Shown: piece after piece, positions 7,461 through 8,948 of the stretch
Numbering within the stretch: the first letter of the stretch is position 1
How the letters are laid out: every line of letters starts with the position of its first letter
From: Gammaproteobacteria bacterium
GTDB taxonomy: Bacteria > Pseudomonadota > Gammaproteobacteria > DSM-19610
Assembly: GCA_011371465.1 (NCBI GenBank)
Contig: DRQL01000177.1
Location: 1-8,948 of the forward strand
Direction: 5' to 3'
Length of the DNA stretch: 8,948 bases
Notes under the pieces: generated by a model
What the model saw: only the letters and a program-made list of their open reading frames with translations
Told to the model about the DNA's origin: nothing
The model's database searches: none
Translations under genes and position numbers: made by a program

Positions 7461-8192
7461 TTACCACGAAGTGACATCGTCGAGTGTCGGTTCATCGCTG
7501 TTCGGCATGGGCAGCTGGCGCTCTTTCCGGAGCGGGTTGTCGACACGGACCAGTTCGTCTTCGTGAATGGTGATGCGGGTCTTGCGGCGTGGCAGGTAGT
7601 GGTTGGCCGGCCGGGTGCCCCATTCCGGCATCAGCTGGTAGCCGCCGCGTTCGCGGATGGCAATCGCGGCTTCCGAGTCGGGGTCGTTGACGTCGCCGAA
7701 CAGGCGCGCGCTGGTCGGGCAGGCCATGACGCAGGCCGGTTTGCGTTCGTTTTCCGGCAGGGACTCATCATAGATACGGTCCACGCACAGCGTGCACTTT
7801 TTCATGACTTTCTGGTGCTCGTCGAGTTCGCGCACACCGTAGGGGCAGGCCCAGGAACAGTACTTGCAACCAATGCACTTGTCGTAGTCGACCAGCACGA
7901 TACCGTCCTGCTCGCGTTTGTAGCTGGCACCGGTCGGGCATACCGGCACGCAGGGCGGGTCTTCGCAGTGCAGGCAGCTCTTGGGAAAGTGCACGGTTTC
8001 CGCGTTCGGGAATTCGCCGACCTCGAAGGTCTGCACCCGGTTGAAGAAGGTGCCGGTGGGATCCTTGCTGAACGGGTTCATGTCCGCCAGGTAACCGGCC
8101 GTTCCGGAGGTATTCCACTCCTTGCAGCTGGTGACGCAGGCGTGACAACCCACGCAGACGTTCAGATCGATGACCAGGGCTAGTTGTGACAT
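7461..8192 (-). CDS. soeB: Four-cluster ferredoxin subunit of a sulfite dehydrogenase-type complex (SoeB-like)
   Basis: This is the electron-transfer subunit linking the molybdenum subunit to the membrane anchor. The 243-residue protein has 16 cysteines in four [4Fe-4S] motifs: C13/16/19/23, C73/76/81/85, C106/109/112/116 and C133/136/154/158. This is the DmsB/PsrB/NrfC arrangement. It has no signal peptide, and the first cluster begins at residue 13, so it probably works in the cytoplasm. That fits SoeB and differs from periplasmic relatives, whose ferredoxin subunit is co-exported with a Tat-bearing partner. Segments such as LMPEWGTRPANHYLPRRKT resemble remembered SoeB sequences. It is longer than E. 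coli DmsB (205 residues). The Shine-Dalgarno is modest (AAGG about 10 bases upstream of the ATG at 8192). It is separated from soeA by an unusually wide 194-base gap and from soeC by 13 bases. Alternatives are DmsB or a polysulfide/thiosulfate reductase B subunit. Confidence 0.82.
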   Translation of the reverse strand: MSQLALVIDLNVCVGCHACVTSCKEWNTSGTAGYLADMNPFSKDPTGTFFNRVQTFEVGEFPNAETVHFPKSCLHCEDPPCVPVCPTGASYKREQDGIVLVDYDKCIGCKYCSWACPYGVRELDEHQKVMKKCTLCVDRIYDESLPENERKPACVMACPTSARLFGDVNDPDSEAAIAIRERGGYQLMPEWGTRPANHYLPRRKTRITIHEDELVRVDNPLRKERQLPMPNSDEPTLDDVTSW

Positions 8193-8224
8193 TCAGTGTG
8201 TACCTTGCATTGTTCTGTTCAATC

Positions 8225-8235
8225 GGGTCAGACCC
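8225..8235. repeat. Short perfect palindrome in the soeA-soeB gap
   Basis: GGGTC (8225-8229) and GACCC (8231-8235) flank a single A. The surrounding AATCGGGTCAGACCCAAAT resembles GGGGTCAGACCCC-type motifs I have seen in proteobacterial intergenic DNA. It is short and could be chance or an operator half; no function is assigned. Confidence 0.35.
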
Positions 8236-8260
8236 AAATGGTGCTTGCTTGCGTGGTTTA

Positions 8261-8289
8261 TCGGGTTACGCTGCGCTAACCCGACCTAC
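8261..8289 (-). repeat. Palindromic intergenic repeat, copy B (soeA-soeB gap)
   Basis: This is the same element as at 6428-6457, in reverse orientation. The stem is TCGGGTTA (8261-8268) with TAACCCGA (8277-8284) around the loop CGCTGCGC, and the GTAGGT head (ACCTAC on +) is at 8284-8289. It faces copy C across a 32-base spacer. That spacer contains the perfect palindrome CCGGCGCCGG (8298-8307). Confidence 0.85.
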
Positions 8290-8321
8290 GGGTAAAACCG
8301 GCGCCGGGATTACGTAGTCAT

Positions 8322-8351
8322 GTAGGTTGGGTTAGCGCAGCGTAACCCAAC
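8322..8351 (+). repeat. Palindromic intergenic repeat, copy C (soeA-soeB gap)
   Basis: The third copy begins with GTAGGT and has a 9-base-pair stem, GTTGGGTTA (8326-8334) with TAACCCAAC (8343-8351), around the loop GCGCAGCG. It differs from copy B at only two of 29 aligned positions, and those two positions pair with each other in the stem. Copies B and C can also pair with one another over about 29 bases to form one large hairpin. No gene is visible in the 8193-8386 gap. Confidence 0.87.
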
Positions 8352-8386
8352 AGGCATCTGACCAGGTCCGCCCCTTGAAATACGGT

Positions 8387-8948
8387 TCATGTTTTTTTCC
8401 TGCCCGCAAAATACGTCAGCCAGCGGCCGCGTTTCTTTTCCTGTGATTGCCCGGGTACGGCGTGCAGGGTGTTGAACTGCGGGGAGGAAACCTTCGGTTC
8501 GTCATCCGCCGCCGGGTAGATGCGCACGTGTACGTCATACCAGCCGGCCTGGCCGGTAATCGGGTCGGAATTCGACAGGTGTTCGCCGTCCGCGCCGGGG
8601 GGCAGCTCTTCGCTGATGACGTGATTCAGCAAAAAGCCCTGCCTGGATTCGTTGGCGTCGCCGTCCAGTCCCCAGGCGCCGGAGGCCTTGCCGATGGCGT
8701 TCCAGGTCCACACCGTGCCGGGTTCCACGGTTTCCGAATAGCGGCACAGGCAGCGCACCTTGCCGTGCATGGACTCCACCCACATCCAGGCGCCGTCTTC
8801 GATACCGGCACTGCGCGCGGTTTTTGAATTGACATACAGGAAATTGTACGTGTGAATCTGTCGCAGCCAGGCGTTCTGTGAATCCCACGAGTGGTACATG
8901 GCCATCGGACGCTGGGTAATGGCGTTGAGCGGGTATTTGTGCAGGTCC
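8387..8948 (-). CDS. soeA: Molybdopterin oxidoreductase catalytic subunit, C-terminal part (SoeA-like sulfite dehydrogenase)
   Basis: The frame is open from the window edge (codons from 8947) to the TGA at 8389-8387, giving the last 186 residues of a larger protein. It matches the C-terminal cofactor-binding beta-barrel domain of the DMSO-reductase family. Visible segments are NAITQRPMAMYHSWDSQNAW, then an alanine-glycine-acid turn (AGIEDGAWMWVES) and TVWTWNAIGKASGAWGL. The last two resemble what I remember of SoeA, the bis-MGD subunit of cytoplasmic sulfite:quinone oxidoreductase. The catalytic core and N-terminus are off the window, so the absence of a Tat signal, which would separate SoeA from DmsA or PhsA/PsrA, cannot be checked here. 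The tail is basic (KKRGRW and RKKT). soeB follows after 194 bases. Confidence 0.75.
   Translation of the reverse strand, partial: DLHKYPLNAITQRPMAMYHSWDSQNAWLRQIHTYNFLYVNSKTARSAGIEDGAWMWVESMHGKVRCLCRYSETVEPGTVWTWNAIGKASGAWGLDGDANESRQGFLLNHVISEELPPGADGEHLSNSDPITGQAGWYDVHVRIYPAADDEPKVSSPQFNTLHAVPGQSQEKKRGRWLTYFAGRKKT

Noticed and set aside
7448..7546. A 33-residue N-terminal extension of soeC
   Set aside because: It would overlap soeB, has no good ribosome site and gives an arginine-rich leader before a start that itself has AGGAG at the right distance.
7413..8183. A 256-codon + strand open frame opposite soeB
   Set aside because: The - strand encodes four intact iron-sulfur motifs with normal spacing. 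The + frame is low-complexity and has no family signature.
8261..8351. A CRISPR array or intrinsic terminator formed by the paired repeats
   Set aside because: There are only two copies, in opposite orientation, each palindromic and without regular spacers. No T-run follows the stems on either strand.

Overview
The window looks like chromosomal DNA of a GC-rich proteobacterium, most likely a sulfur-oxidising, nitrate-respiring gammaproteobacterium. That placement rests on gene content and remembered resemblance, not on a search. Two gene clusters point at each other. On the + strand (1-5192) is a periplasmic nitrate reductase operon, napA(partial)-napG-napH-napB-napC. On the - strand (8948-5328) is a cluster ending in a lone moaA: a molybdoenzyme C-terminus, a 16-cysteine ferredoxin subunit and a DmsC/NrfD-type membrane subunit. 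I read these three as the sulfite dehydrogenase genes soeA(partial)-soeB-soeC.

Layout. 1-2301: NapA without its first ~65-70 residues. 2321-4538: napG, napH and napB, tightly packed, with 4-base ATGA overlaps at napG/napH and napH/napB. 4566-5192: napC. 5193-5327: convergent intergenic gap with a REP-like double hairpin. 5328-6308 (-): moaA. 6309-6466: gap with one palindromic repeat and a possible promoter very close to the moaA start. 6467-7447 (-): soeC. 7461-8192 (-): soeB. 8193-8386: gap with two facing copies of the same palindromic repeat. 8387-8948 (-): soeA C-terminus. No stretch longer than 300 bases lacks a gene.

How the genes fit together. NapC and NapGH are two routes that take electrons from quinol, and NapB and NapA pass them to nitrate in the periplasm. 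If the - strand cluster is SoeABC, it oxidises sulfite in the cytoplasm and feeds electrons into the same quinone pool. The two clusters would then encode the two ends of a sulfite-to-nitrate respiratory chain. Both catalytic subunits belong to the family that uses bis-MGD molybdenum cofactor, and MoaA performs the first step of making that cofactor.

The genes belong to known families and I see no evidence for an undescribed system. The most interesting non-coding signal is a 30-base palindromic repeat present three times at - strand operon junctions. Its copies differ almost only by paired, compensatory changes, which suggests selection or a copying mechanism that preserves a hairpin.
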